Below are positions 1 through 8,580 of a stretch of 36,497 bases of DNA, piece by piece (within the stretch, counting starts at the first letter, position 1; the number at the start of each line of letters is the position of its first letter). The notes beneath the pieces are model-generated. The model searched no databases and was not told the DNA's origin. It saw only the letters and a list, made by a program, of their open reading frames with translations. Source of the DNA: Pseudoxanthobacter soli DSM 19599. GTDB lineage: Bacteria; Pseudomonadota; Alphaproteobacteria; Rhizobiales; Segnochrobactraceae. The stretch lies in assembly GCA_945898215.1 (NCBI GenBank), contig CAMDHY010000036.1:1-36497 (forward strand). The letters run 5' to 3'. A program made the translations under genes and the position numbers.

Positions 1-32
1 AGACCCGCGCGCGGCCGTGCCGACGTTCCGGT

Positions 33-725
33 TCAGACGGGCGGCAAGGTTCCGCCGCAGGTGACCACGAGATGGTAGCCGGAATCGACTGCCGCCCCGG
101 CCTGATCGTAGGTCGTAAGGTAGACGCCGTTCGGCTCACCGCCGAGGCCGACAACGGTCGCCGCGCCGTCGGGCGGAACGCCTTCGCTGCCGGCATAGCC
201 GACATTGGCGGTGTAGGCGCAATTCCTGACGTCCCTATCGAACACGACGGCGGTCTGGCCGTCGCCCTGCTTGGTGACACTCACGACGCCGGCGCCGCGG
301 GCGAGCGTCAGGTCAGGGTTGACCACCGCCCAGAGCGGGGTGTCGGTGTCGACGACGAAGTAGGCGAGGTCGCTGAGCGGGCCCTTCTTCGAGCCGTCGA
401 CGCCGCGGACGCGCCAGCTCGCCGCCTTCGGATCGATCGTGTCGCCGAACGGCACGCGGCAGACCAGGTTCTTCTTCTGGTTGCACTTGGCCTTGGCGGA
501 GGTGAAGGTCTTCTGCTGCAGGACGACGCCGTTCTTATCGAGGATCTCGAGGTCGTACTTGTCGGCGTTCTTCGAGACGAGCCAGGCGAATTCGCCCATC
601 GGCGGGATCGACGCACCCGAGGGATAGACCGCCTCGGTCTTGCCGGCATCGGCCATCGCCGGCGCGCCCGTCAGTGCCAGCCCGAGGCACGCAGAAATAC
701 CGATTACAAAATGCTTCGTGTCCAT
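33..725 (-). CDS. Exported protein of unknown function
   Basis: The 230-residue product starts with a clear Sec signal peptide: a short charged n-region, a hydrophobic core around residues 6-20 and an Ala-Met-Ala cleavage site near residue 25. The ATG at 725 is chosen because it sits directly before this signal peptide and has GGAGGA six bases upstream; the frame stays open to 887 but that extension is arginine-rich and not secretory. The mature part looks all-beta. Residues about 40-130 resemble a fibronectin-like sandwich (alternating hydrophobics, WRVRG strand), with a Cys pair at 81 and 89. Residues 140-230 form a second region with two further cysteines. I do not recognise a named family or function. 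Location is inferred to be periplasmic or extracellular. It stands alone, transcribed away from the kinase gene. Confidence 0.75.
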   Translation of the reverse strand: MDTKHFVIGISACLGLALTGAPAMADAGKTEAVYPSGASIPPMGEFAWLVSKNADKYDLEILDKNGVVLQQKTFTSAKAKCNQKKNLVCRVPFGDTIDPKAASWRVRGVDGSKKGPLSDLAYFVVDTDTPLWAVVNPDLTLARGAGVVSVTKQGDGQTAVVFDRDVRNCAYTANVGYAGSEGVPPDGAATVVGLGGEPNGVYLTTYDQAGAAVDSGYHLVVTCGGTLPPV

Positions 726-952
726 AATGTCCTCCACGACGCGCACCCTCCGCTGACGGGAGTCTTTCGCGCGCGGCGGAACGATAATGCTTGCACCCAT
801 GACCCGATCATCATTTTTTCGGCATCGGCACGAGACCCTGCCGACTTCATCGCGGGGGCGCGGCGAAACCTTGCGGAATGGCGCCACGCTGCGGGCCTGC
901 AGCGGCCTTCGGCGGGGCCGCCGCCATCATCGACGAGCGACTTTCATCTTAC

Positions 953-2107
953 TCAGCCGAGCGCCAGCCGCGCGACGACGCGGGCATGGGGCACCGAACG
1001 GTCGATCTCGACGCCGCCGCCGGGCTTGCAGAGCGCCCGCACCAGCCGCATGCCGAGCCCGCGGCTCTGCGCCGGGTCGAACCCGGCCGGGAAGCCCTGC
1101 CCGTCATCGGCGACCGCCACCTCGATGGCGCTCTCGAGAGGGCGGATCGTCACCCGCACCGGCCCGCTGCCGTATTTCAGCGAGTTGGTGATGAGCTCCA
1201 TGGTGATCAGGCCGAGCGGCGTGATGACGCTCACCGGCAGCGTGATCTGCGGGCTGTCGATGGCGATCGGACGGGCGGTGTCGTCGCCCGGCAGCAACTG
1301 CCGGACGTCGTCCATCAGCCCGTCGAAATAGCTCGGCACATCGGCCGTCTCGACCGATCCGCCGGCGTGCAGGCGGTGGTGCACGGCACCGATGGCGGAG
1401 ATGCGCGAGGCCGCCTCCTCGAGCTGGACGCGGATCTCGCCGGACGTCTGGGCGCGCGCCTGCAGCTGGAGGATGCTGCGCACGAGCTGCAGGCTGTTCT
1501 CGACGCGGTGGTGGACCTCCTTCATCAGGAGGTCCTTCTCCTGCAGCAGGCGGTCGCGGGCGTCCTGGCGCGCCTGCATTTCCAGCGCGGCGGCGAGCGT
1601 GTTGGCGAGCGACTGCAGGAAGGTGGAGTCGTGGTCGCCGAAGTCATGGCGGTCGGTGCTGTCGCCCTCGAGCACGCCGAACGGCGGCGCGTCGCCGCCG
1701 CGGATCACCACGTTGAGGGCGCTCTTGATGCCGTGGCTGGCGAGGAGATCGGGCGTCCGGAAGCGCTCCTCGTCGGAGAGGTGGTTGGAGATCACCGGCC
1801 GCTGGGTGCGGAAGGCGTAGCCGGCCGGGCTGGCGAGATCGCCGCCGATGCGGGCGTTGCCGACGACGCCGGGCTGCCAGCCGACGCCGGCACAGACGAG
1901 GAAGTCCGCTTCGCCGGGCTGATGCTGCAGCACCTTGGCGAAGCGCGTCTGCAGGCCGTCGGCGGCGACGCGGCTCGCCTCCTGCAGGATGTCGTGGAGG
2001 CCGTTCGCCTGCTGCATGGCGAACAGCCCGAACTCCGCCACGAGCTTCTGCTGGCTGAGGCGCATCGCGAATTCTGCGACCGAGGGTTCAGACCCGGCGA
2101 CGGACAT
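953..2107 (-). CDS. GAF domain sensor histidine kinase, HisKA_2/HWE type
   Basis: This 384-residue cytoplasmic sensor kinase has no membrane segment. Residues about 20-180 form a GAF-like input domain. A coiled linker (residues 172-195) leads to the dimerisation and phosphoacceptor motif KEVHHRVENSLQ, with His200 the likely phosphorylated residue. This motif defines the HisKA_2/HWE group common in Rhizobiales. The ATPase domain follows, with an N-box ELITNSLKYG (304-313), a DDGQGFP G1 motif (334-340) and a G2-like SRGLGMRLV (348-356), so it should be active. The ATG at 2107 gives a family-like N-terminus. No response regulator gene lies beside it, so it is an orphan kinase. Such kinases often feed the general stress response or a single-domain receiver, but nothing here identifies the partner. 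It lies 133 bp downstream of dnaE2 on the same strand; readthrough from the SOS operon is possible but unproven. Confidence 0.9.
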   Translation of the reverse strand: MSVAGSEPSVAEFAMRLSQQKLVAEFGLFAMQQANGLHDILQEASRVAADGLQTRFAKVLQHQPGEADFLVCAGVGWQPGVVGNARIGGDLASPAGYAFRTQRPVISNHLSDEERFRTPDLLASHGIKSALNVVIRGGDAPPFGVLEGDSTDRHDFGDHDSTFLQSLANTLAAALEMQARQDARDRLLQEKDLLMKEVHHRVENSLQLVRSILQLQARAQTSGEIRVQLEEAASRISAIGAVHHRLHAGGSVETADVPSYFDGLMDDVRQLLPGDDTARPIAIDSPQITLPVSVITPLGLITMELITNSLKYGSGPVRVTIRPLESAIEVAVADDGQGFPAGFDPAQSRGLGMRLVRALCKPGGGVEIDRSVPHARVVARLALG

Positions 2108-2240
2108 GGGCGAACTCGTTTTGAGGGGTGGAGGAAGGGTGCACCACGACCTTCGCGCGCCCCCTTTCTGTAACCGGTGTGTTGATTTCGTGGCGGGCGT
2201 CCAATCGCGGCCCCATGACGGCCGCTCAGATGACTGCCGC

Positions 2241-5200
2241 TCAATGGAAATTCCGCCCCTTCGGCATCACCGCCGCCGCCTCGTCGCGGTAGGGCTTTCG
2301 CGGCGGGCCGCGGCGCTCGTCCTGCGGGCGCTTCACCTCGTCGGACTGCATCACCGCGTCGACGCCGGCCCCGGCGATGCCGTCGATCAGCGCGTTGAGG
2401 TCCTCCAGCCGGTCGGCGACGAGGTGGACGACGCCGCGCTCGTTCAGCAGCTTGCCCGTCACCGCCACGAGCCGGGCCCCGAGCGCCTCGGCCCGGAAGC
2501 GCTCGAAGACGCGCGGCCAGACGATGACGTTCGCCCACGCCGTCTCGTCCTCGATCGTCATGAAGACGACACCGCTCGCCGTGCCCGGCCGCTGGCGCAC
2601 CAGCACGAGGCCGGCCACCGTCAGCCGCCGCCCCGGCGCCGTCTCCGGCAGCCGGGCGTTCGCGGTGACGCCGCGCGCGTCGAGCGTCCGGCGGACGAAG
2701 GCGACGGGATGGTGCTTCAGCGACAGTTTCAGGTGGCGGTAGTCCTCGACGACGTGGGTGCCGAGCGGCATCGTCGGCAGCGCCACCTCGGCCTCGCGCG
2801 CCTCCATCTTGACGGCGCGGAACAAGGGCAGGTCGTCCTTGTCGCCGGCCCGGCCGAGGCCGCGCACCGCCCAAAGTGCTGCGCGCCGATCGAGCCCGAG
2901 CGAGCGGAAGGCGTCGGCATCGGCGAGGCGTTCCAGCACCGACGGCGCAAGGCCGGTGCGCAGCCACAGGTCGCGGACGGAATCGAAGCCCGGCCCACGC
3001 GCCGCGACGAGCGCCCTGCCCTGCGCCTCGCCGAGCCCCTCGACCTGGCGCAGCCCGAGCCGGACGGCGTGTGCCGCCTCGATGTCGCCGGCCATGTCGG
3101 CGTGGCGGCGGTGCAGCCGCGGCGCCGCCGGCGCGCCCGGCTCCAGCGTGTGGTCCCAGTCGGAGCGGAGGACGTCGACGGGACGGATCTCGACGCCGTG
3201 TTCCTGCGCGTCGCGGACGAGCTGGGCCGGGGCGTAGAAGCCCATCGGCCAGGCGTTCATCAGCCCGGCGGCGAAGACGTCCGGGTAGCGGCACTTCACC
3301 CAGGCGGAGGCGTAGACGAGCAGCGCGAAGCTCTCGGCGTGCGAGCGCGGGAAGCCATAGGAGCCGAAGCCCTCGATCTGCTTCCACAGCATGTCGATGA
3401 AGGCGGGCGGGTAGCCCTTCGCCGTCATGCCGTCGACGAGCTTGCGGTGGAAGCCGCCGATCGTGCCGACGCGCCGGAAGGTCGCCATGGCGCGGCGCAG
3501 CTGGTCGGCCTCGGCGCCCGAGAAGCCGGCGGCGATCATGGCGATCTGCATCGCCTGCTCTTGGAACAAGGGCACGCCGAGGGTCGGCTCGAGCACCGCC
3601 CGCAGTTCCTCGGACGGGTAGACGGCCGCCTCCAGGCCCTGCCGGCGCTTCAGATAGGGGTGCACCATGCCGCCCTGGATCGGGCCGGGGCGGACGATCG
3701 CCACCTCGACGACGAGGTCCTCGAAGCGCTCGGGCTTCAGGCGCGGCAGCATCGACTGCTGCGCCCGGCTCTCGACCTGGAAGACGCCGACGGAATCGGC
3801 GCGCTGCAGCATCCGGTAGACGGCCGGGTCCTCCGGCGGCACGTCGCAGACGCGGGTGATCGGCAGGCCGTAGCGCTCGCGCAGCAGCGCGAAGCACTTC
3901 CTGAGCGCCGTCAGCATGCCGAGGGCGAGGATGTCGATCTTCAGCAGGCCGAGTTCCTCGAGGTCGTCCTTGTTCCACTCGATGATCGGCCGGCTCTCCA
4001 TGCCCGAGCGGGTCAGCGGCACCAGTTCGTCGAGCCGGCCGCGGCTGACGATCATGCCGCCGACATGCTGGGAGAGGTGGCGCGGGAAACCGATCAGCGC
4101 CTTCGTCAGCGCCATCACCATCGCGAGGCGGCGGTCGGCGGGGTCGAGGCCGATGCGGCGCACGTCGGCCTCGGCGACGCCGGCCGACGACCAGCCCCAG
4201 ACGGCGCCGGCGAGTGCGGCCACCGTGTCCTCGGAGAGGCCGAACACCTTGCCGACCTCGCGGACGGCGCTGCGCGTGCGGTAGGTGATGGTGGTGGCGG
4301 CGAGGCCGGCGCGGGCGCGACCGTAGCGCTCGTAGACGTAGGCGAGCACCTCCTCGCGGCGCTCGTGCTCGAAGTCGACGTCGATGTCCGGCGGCTCGTT
4401 GCGGTTGGCCGAGATGAAGCGCTCGAACAGGAGGTCGCTGCGGGCGGGGTCGACCTCGGTGATGCCGAGGCAGAAGCACACCGCCGAGTTCGCCGCCGAG
4501 CCGCGGCCCTGGCAGAGGATGCCGCGACCGCGGGCGAAGCGGACGATGTCGTCGACGGTGAGGAAATAGGGGGCGTAGGAGAGCTCGGCGATGACGGCGA
4601 GCTCGTGGGCGAGCACGGTCGCGACCTTCTCCGGCACGCCGCGCGGATAGCGCTCGCGCGCCCCTTCCGCCGTGCGCGCCTCCAGCGCCGCCTGCGGCGT
4701 GGCGTGGCCGGCGCGCAATTCGTCCGGGTACTCGTAGCGCAGTTCGTCGAGCGAGAAGGTGAGCCCTTCGAGGAAGCACACGGTTTCCGCGACGGCGTCG
4801 GGGTAGGCGCGGAACAGCCGCGCCGTCTCGGCCGGCGCCTTCAGATGGCGCTCGGCGTTCGCCTCCAGCTTGCGACCGGCGGCAGCGAGCGTCGTGCCTT
4901 CGCGGATGCAGGCGAGCACGTCCTGCAGCGGCCGGCGGGCGGGGGTGTGGTAGAGGACGTCGCCGACGGCGAGGAGCGGCAGCCGGTGCGCCGCCGCGAG
5001 TGCGGCGAGCCGCGAGGCGCGGCGGGCGTCGTCGCCGCGCCGGCCCATCGCGAGCCCCACCCAAAGCCGTCCCGGTGCTGCATCGGCGAGGGCGTCGAGC
5101 AGGGCCGCGAAGGCGGCGACCGGCCGCGGCGGCGGCATCGCGATCAGCCGCAGCCCGCCCGGCGGCTTTCCTCCCGGCGGGCCGTCGCCCGCCTCCTCGG

Positions 5201-5651
5201 CGAGGACGGCGAGGAGGTCGTCGAGGCGCAGCTCCGGCGATCCCTTCTCGCCCTTGAGGTTGGCGGCCGTCAGCATCCGGCAGAGCCGGCCGTAGGCGGC
5301 GCGGTCGGCCGGGTAGGCGAGCACGTCCGGCGTGCCGTCGCAGAAGCCGAGCCGGCAGCCGACGGCGAAGCGCACGCCCTTCTCCTTCGCCGCGGTGTGG
5401 GCGCGGACGATGCCGGACAGCGTGTTGCGGTCGGCAAGCCCGATGCCGGCGAGGCCGAGTTCGGCTGCGGCCTCGACGTAGTCCTCCGGGTGCGAGCCGC
5501 CGGTCAGGAAAGTGAAGTTGCTGGTGGTGGCGAGCTCCGCATAGGCGGGTGACGCGACCGGCGGCGGGCGTGGCGGGGCCGGCGGCGGCGCCGCGGCGCG
5601 CTCCCGCATCGCGGCTTCCGCGTCGTCCCGGCCCGGCGGGCGCTCCCTCAT
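2241..5651 (-). CDS. dnaE2: Error-prone DNA polymerase III alpha subunit DnaE2 (ImuC)
   Basis: DnaE2 is the translesion polymerase of the ImuA-ImuB-DnaE2 mutasome, which performs damage-induced mutagenesis in many bacteria lacking UmuDC. The 1136-residue product has the PHP domain (about 37-300), the palm with PDIDVDFE, giving catalytic Asp422 and Asp424, and a third palm Asp at about 573 in the KIDIL motif. Helix-hairpin-helix and OB-fold (tRNA_anti-type) regions lie in the last third, near residues 980-1080. Its length (shorter than the roughly 1160-residue replicative DnaE) and its position after imuB mark it as DnaE2. The ATG at 5651 has GAGGGAG upstream and lies 30 bp after the imuB stop. 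A second ATG at 5609 (residue 15) repeats the MRER start and could be used. It should be transcribed from the LexA-controlled imuA promoter. Confidence 0.97.
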   Translation of the reverse strand: MRERPPGRDDAEAAMRERAAAPPPAPPRPPPVASPAYAELATTSNFTFLTGGSHPEDYVEAAAELGLAGIGLADRNTLSGIVRAHTAAKEKGVRFAVGCRLGFCDGTPDVLAYPADRAAYGRLCRMLTAANLKGEKGSPELRLDDLLAVLAEEAGDGPPGGKPPGGLRLIAMPPPRPVAAFAALLDALADAAPGRLWVGLAMGRRGDDARRASRLAALAAAHRLPLLAVGDVLYHTPARRPLQDVLACIREGTTLAAAGRKLEANAERHLKAPAETARLFRAYPDAVAETVCFLEGLTFSLDELRYEYPDELRAGHATPQAALEARTAEGARERYPRGVPEKVATVLAHELAVIAELSYAPYFLTVDDIVRFARGRGILCQGRGSAANSAVCFCLGITEVDPARSDLLFERFISANRNEPPDIDVDFEHERREEVLAYVYERYGRARAGLAATTITYRTRSAVREVGKVFGLSEDTVAALAGAVWGWSSAGVAEADVRRIGLDPADRRLAMVMALTKALIGFPRHLSQHVGGMIVSRGRLDELVPLTRSGMESRPIIEWNKDDLEELGLLKIDILALGMLTALRKCFALLRERYGLPITRVCDVPPEDPAVYRMLQRADSVGVFQVESRAQQSMLPRLKPERFEDLVVEVAIVRPGPIQGGMVHPYLKRRQGLEAAVYPSEELRAVLEPTLGVPLFQEQAMQIAMIAAGFSGAEADQLRRAMATFRRVGTIGGFHRKLVDGMTAKGYPPAFIDMLWKQIEGFGSYGFPRSHAESFALLVYASAWVKCRYPDVFAAGLMNAWPMGFYAPAQLVRDAQEHGVEIRPVDVLRSDWDHTLEPGAPAAPRLHRRHADMAGDIEAAHAVRLGLRQVEGLGEAQGRALVAARGPGFDSVRDLWLRTGLAPSVLERLADADAFRSLGLDRRAALWAVRGLGRAGDKDDLPLFRAVKMEAREAEVALPTMPLGTHVVEDYRHLKLSLKHHPVAFVRRTLDARGVTANARLPETAPGRRLTVAGLVLVRQRPGTASGVVFMTIEDETAWANVIVWPRVFERFRAEALGARLVAVTGKLLNERGVVHLVADRLEDLNALIDGIAGAGVDAVMQSDEVKRPQDERRGPPRKPYRDEAAAVMPKGRNFH

Positions 5652-5681
5652 GCGAGCCGCTCCCTCATCTGAGGAGCCCGG

Positions 5682-7526
5682 TCATGCGAACAGCCCATGC
5701 ACGTACCAGCGCGGGTGCACCGTCTCGCGCTCGTAGAGGCCCTCGCGGTAGAGCCAGAAGCGCCGGCCCTCGGTGGTCTCGACGCGGAAATAGTCGCGCG
5801 TCGGCGCCGCCGGGCCGTCGCGCCACCATTCGGCGGCGATGCGCTCCGGCCCCTCGGCGCGCAGCACGCGGTGCTCGACGCGGCGCCAGCGGAAGCGCGC
5901 CGGCGGCCCGTCCGGCACCTCGGCCACCACCTCAACCGGTTCCGGCCGGACGAACAGCCGCGGCGGCCGCGGGTGGCGGGTGTCCTGCTGCAGGAGATCG
6001 GCGGGGGGCGACGGGTCCAGGGCCGCGGGTATGGGAGCAAGACCCGGCGGCTCGGAAAAACCCACCATCGGCACCGCGCCGCCGGCGCGCTCCGGCAAGT
6101 GGCTGTCGCCGGCGACGAGCCGCGTCACCCGCTCCGCCCCGAGGCGGGCCGCGAGACGGTCGACCAGGCGGGCGAGTTCCTCCTCGGCGTCGGCGCCGCC
6201 GTCGAGCCCGTCGGCGAGCCCCGCCTCGAAGCCCGCCTGCTGCGGCGGCAGCGGCGCGACGGCGAGCGCGGCGAGACGGGCGCGGTCGAAGCCGTAGCCG
6301 GCGTCGAGGTCGACCAGGCGGGCGAGCTTCTCGGCGATGAGCCGGCGCACCACGGCGGGATCGCGCAGCGGCCGGCTGGTGCCGACCGTCAGGCGCTGCA
6401 CCGCCCCGTCGAGGCGGAACAGGGTGAGTTCGAGGCCGCGGGCGCCCTGGTCGTGGGCCGTCAGCATCTCGGCGAGGCGGGCGGCGAGGCGCTCGGCGGC
6501 GAGCAGCACGTCGCGCTCGGAGACGATCGGCTCGGCGAACACCCGCTCGACGGCGTGGACCGGCGGCGGCCGGCGCCACACCAGCGCCTCGTCGGCGCGG
6601 CCGAGCGCCTGGTCGAGGCGGGTGAGGAGGCCGGCGCCGAAGCGGGCGGCGAGCGGCGCCCGCGGCAGGGCGGCGAGGTCGCCGATCCGGGTCAGCCCGG
6701 CGCGGGCGAGCGCCCCGACGGTCGCCGGCGCGAGCCGAAGTGCGGCCACCGGCAGCGGCGACAGCGCCGCCGCCTCGTCGCCCGAGGCGAGCACGCACCA
6801 GCCGCTGGCGGCCGGGTCGGTGGCGCCCCGGCGACCCGGCTGCCGACCGTCTCGATCCCGGCCCGCCGGCGGCTGCCCGGTCTGGTCCCGGTCGGAGGTT
6901 CCGCCGCCCTCCAGACCGCAGCGCGCCGCCGCCCACGCCGCCCCCGGCGTCGCCGCGACGGCGAGGCGGGCCGTCAGGCCGAAGCGGGAAAGCCGGGCGG
7001 AGAGATCGGCCGCCATCGCCGCCTCTCCGCCGAACAGGTGGGCGCAGCCGGTGACGTCGAGGAACAGGCCGTCCGGCGGATCGAGGGCGACCAGCGGCGT
7101 GTAGCGGTCTGAGAGGTCCGCGACGGCTGTGAGCAGCGCCCGCTCCGCCGCCGGGTCCGCCTCGGCGACGGCGAGGTCGGGGTGGCGGGCGCGGGCGTCG
7201 GCGAGCGCCAGGCCGGGAGCGAGCCCGAGCGCGGCGGCGGCGGCGTTGACGGCGGCGAGCCGCAGCGCCGCCTTCTCGCGCACGACGGTGACGAGCGGCA
7301 CACGGGTCGCGGCCGACCGTGCCCCAGGCTCCGCCTCACGCCGCCTGCGGGCGAGGCGGTCGGTCGGCAGCCGCGGCAGCCACACCGCCAGGGTGCGCGC
7401 CGGCGGGGCCGGTCGCGGCCCGGCCGCCGGCGGCACGGCCGTCGTGGTCCCGGCCGCCTGAGGCGGGGGGGACGGTTCCCGCCAGGGCGGAGCGAGCGGC
7501 ATCGAGATCGGCGAAGCGTCCGGCAT
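5682..7526 (-). CDS. imuB: ImuB, catalytically inactive Y-family polymerase-like mutasome hub
   Basis: ImuB is the scaffold of the mutasome: a Y-family polymerase fold without the catalytic acidic residues, which in studied systems binds the beta clamp, ImuA and DnaE2. The core begins at about residue 44 (TLAVWLPRLPTDRL), followed by the family motif LDPPDGLFLDVTGCAHLFGGE-like region at 148-168, where the SxDE of active Y polymerases is absent. The C-terminal tail (RDYFRVE, then the LYRE and YVHGLFA region) is typical of ImuB. A low-complexity Arg/Gly/Pro insertion lies around residues 209-240. The first 43 residues are Pro/Ala-rich and lie inside the 3' end of imuA. The start is therefore uncertain: ATG 7526, ATG 7502 or GTG 7436 are all in frame. 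It is the middle gene of imuA-imuB-dnaE2. Confidence 0.93.
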   Translation of the reverse strand: MPDASPISMPLAPPWREPSPPPQAAGTTTAVPPAAGPRPAPPARTLAVWLPRLPTDRLARRRREAEPGARSAATRVPLVTVVREKAALRLAAVNAAAAALGLAPGLALADARARHPDLAVAEADPAAERALLTAVADLSDRYTPLVALDPPDGLFLDVTGCAHLFGGEAAMAADLSARLSRFGLTARLAVAATPGAAWAAARCGLEGGGTSDRDQTGQPPAGRDRDGRQPGRRGATDPAASGWCVLASGDEAAALSPLPVAALRLAPATVGALARAGLTRIGDLAALPRAPLAARFGAGLLTRLDQALGRADEALVWRRPPPVHAVERVFAEPIVSERDVLLAAERLAARLAEMLTAHDQGARGLELTLFRLDGAVQRLTVGTSRPLRDPAVVRRLIAEKLARLVDLDAGYGFDRARLAALAVAPLPPQQAGFEAGLADGLDGGADAEEELARLVDRLAARLGAERVTRLVAGDSHLPERAGGAVPMVGFSEPPGLAPIPAALDPSPPADLLQQDTRHPRPPRLFVRPEPVEVVAEVPDGPPARFRWRRVEHRVLRAEGPERIAAEWWRDGPAAPTRDYFRVETTEGRRFWLYREGLYERETVHPRWYVHGLFA

Positions 7527-8406
7527 GGCTGTCCCACTCGATGATGAAGGCGCCGCAGGGTCCGCGGCGGTTGCGTGTCAGGGTGAGCGCCACGGCGGGC
7601 GGGCCGAGGCCGCCGTGACGGTCGGGTCGCCCGGCAGCGGCACCGGCCCGCCAGCGCGTCACCGCCGCCGACGGCCCCGGTGCCCCCCGGTGGGCGACGA
7701 TCAGGCCGAGCCCGCCGCCGGCCTGCGCCGCCAACGACAGCCGCCGGCTGGCGGTGAGGTCGGCCGCCGCGCCGTCGAGGAGCTCGGCGACGACGGCGGC
7801 GAGGCCGGGCGTCTTCAGCCCCTCCTCCATCGCCCACAGGGCGTCGATGGGCCGGCGCACGGCGAGCACCACGAGCCGCCGCGCCGGCAGCCCGAAGCCG
7901 TCGAGACCGGGGCCGTAGAGCGCACCGGCCTCGCCCGCCGCGGCCGCCTCGACCACCCACAGCACCCGGCCGCGCGCGCCCGCCGCCCGTGCCGCAATGC
8001 CGAGCACGACGCCGAGGGCGGCGGCCGGATCGCCGGGCCGCGCCGCCGCGATCTCGTGCAGGGCGGCCCGCGCGAGCCCGCCGCCGAGCGCCGCATCGAC
8101 CGCCGCGGCACCGAGCACCAGCGGCGGCCGGGCCGCGACGGTGCGGCCGGCCCCGCGGGTGACGGCGCCCTCACCGCCCCCGGCGACGGCCACTCCGCCA
8201 CCGGCGGGGCGGCCCGCACCATCGCCGTCGCCCGTCCCGCCACCGGCGGTGACCGGCGGCAGCGCCGGCCCGGACGCCGCCGCACCGTTCTCCCGGACGC
8301 GCGGCTTGCGCACGCCTCCGGGCGCGCGCTCGATCTCCTCGATGCGACGCCGCAGCAATGCCAACCTGTCCGCAGCCCGGACCTCCGGCACGGCTCGACC
8401 CCTCAT
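7336..8406 (-). CDS. imuA: ImuA, RecA-like mutasome accessory protein
   Basis: This 356-residue protein is the first gene of the SOS mutagenesis operon. It has the RecA/SulA-like fold of the ImuA family without a canonical P-loop. Family-typical parts are the N-terminal helix RLALLRRRIEEIE (14-26), the segment around GGGLARAALHEIAAARPGD and the terminal core strand GAFIIEWDSHAGRF (about 278-291). ImuA proteins normally end soon after that strand. Here the frame runs about 65 further residues into the imuB coding region before its stop, producing an unusually long overlap. Residues 33-80 are a Gly/Ala-rich linker. The ATG at 8406 has only a weak Shine-Dalgarno (AGGGA) that falls inside the LexA box, so a downstream GTG (8388) or TTG start remains possible. 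Confidence 0.88.
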   Translation of the reverse strand: MRGRAVPEVRAADRLALLRRRIEEIERAPGGVRKPRVRENGAAASGPALPPVTAGGGTGDGDGAGRPAGGGVAVAGGGEGAVTRGAGRTVAARPPLVLGAAAVDAALGGGLARAALHEIAAARPGDPAAALGVVLGIAARAAGARGRVLWVVEAAAAGEAGALYGPGLDGFGLPARRLVVLAVRRPIDALWAMEEGLKTPGLAAVVAELLDGAAADLTASRRLSLAAQAGGGLGLIVAHRGAPGPSAAVTRWRAGAAAGRPDRHGGLGPPAVALTLTRNRRGPCGAFIIEWDSHAGRFADLDAARSALAGTVPPASGGRDHDGRAAGGRAATGPAGAHPGGVAAAAADRPPRPQAA

Positions 8407-8408
8407 TC

Positions 8409-8423
8409 GTTCCCTATTTGTTC
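8409..8423 (-). promoter_or_regulatory. LexA (SOS) box of the imuA operon
   Basis: The plus strand reads GTTC-CCTATTT-GTTC, an exact match to the alphaproteobacterial LexA operator GTTC-N7-GTTC (GAAC-N7-GAAC on the coding strand). It ends 3 bases before the imuA ATG at 8406. This supports damage-induced, LexA-repressed transcription of imuA-imuB-dnaE2. Its overlap with the likely ribosome binding site is unusual and is discussed in the findings. Confidence 0.85.
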
Positions 8424-8480
8424 ACGATCAAAAGCCATCCGGCGGCGGGAGTCAATGCGGAGGATGGGGGGCAGTCTGTC

Positions 8481-8578
8481 GGCAGTCGGCAGTGGGCAGT
8501 GGGTGGCGGGCAGTGGGCAGTCGGCAGTCGGCAGTGGGGAGTGGGGAGTGGGGAGTGGGGAGTGGGGAGTGGGCAGTG
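8481..8578 (+). repeat. Heptamer tandem array (14 units), G-quadruplex-forming
   Basis: Fourteen head-to-tail 7-bp units of the form GGCAGTS or GGGAGTG fill this span, with one diverged unit (GGTGGCG at 8502). The last part holds five identical GGGAGTG units (8537-8571), giving successive GGGG runs separated by AGT on the plus strand. That pattern meets the usual definition of an intramolecular G-quadruplex. It lies 58 bp upstream of the LexA box of imuA and is non-coding. Confidence 0.9.
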
Positions 8579-8580
8579 CG

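Noticed and set aside
776-800. EcfG-type promoter (GGAAC ... CGTT) near the exported protein and kinase
   Set aside because: GGAAC occurs at about 778 but no CGTT lies at the required spacing, and the orientation does not face either gene.
878-5552. Long plus-strand frames (878-2173 and 1935-5552) opposite the kinase and dnaE2
   Set aside because: They are antisense to genes with complete conserved motifs, have Arg/Ala/Gly-rich low-complexity translations and no family match; high third-position GC keeps the opposite frame open.
8481-8578. Heptamer array considered as a CRISPR or a coding repeat
   Set aside because: Units are 7 bp with no spacers, are not a multiple of three, and no cas genes are near.
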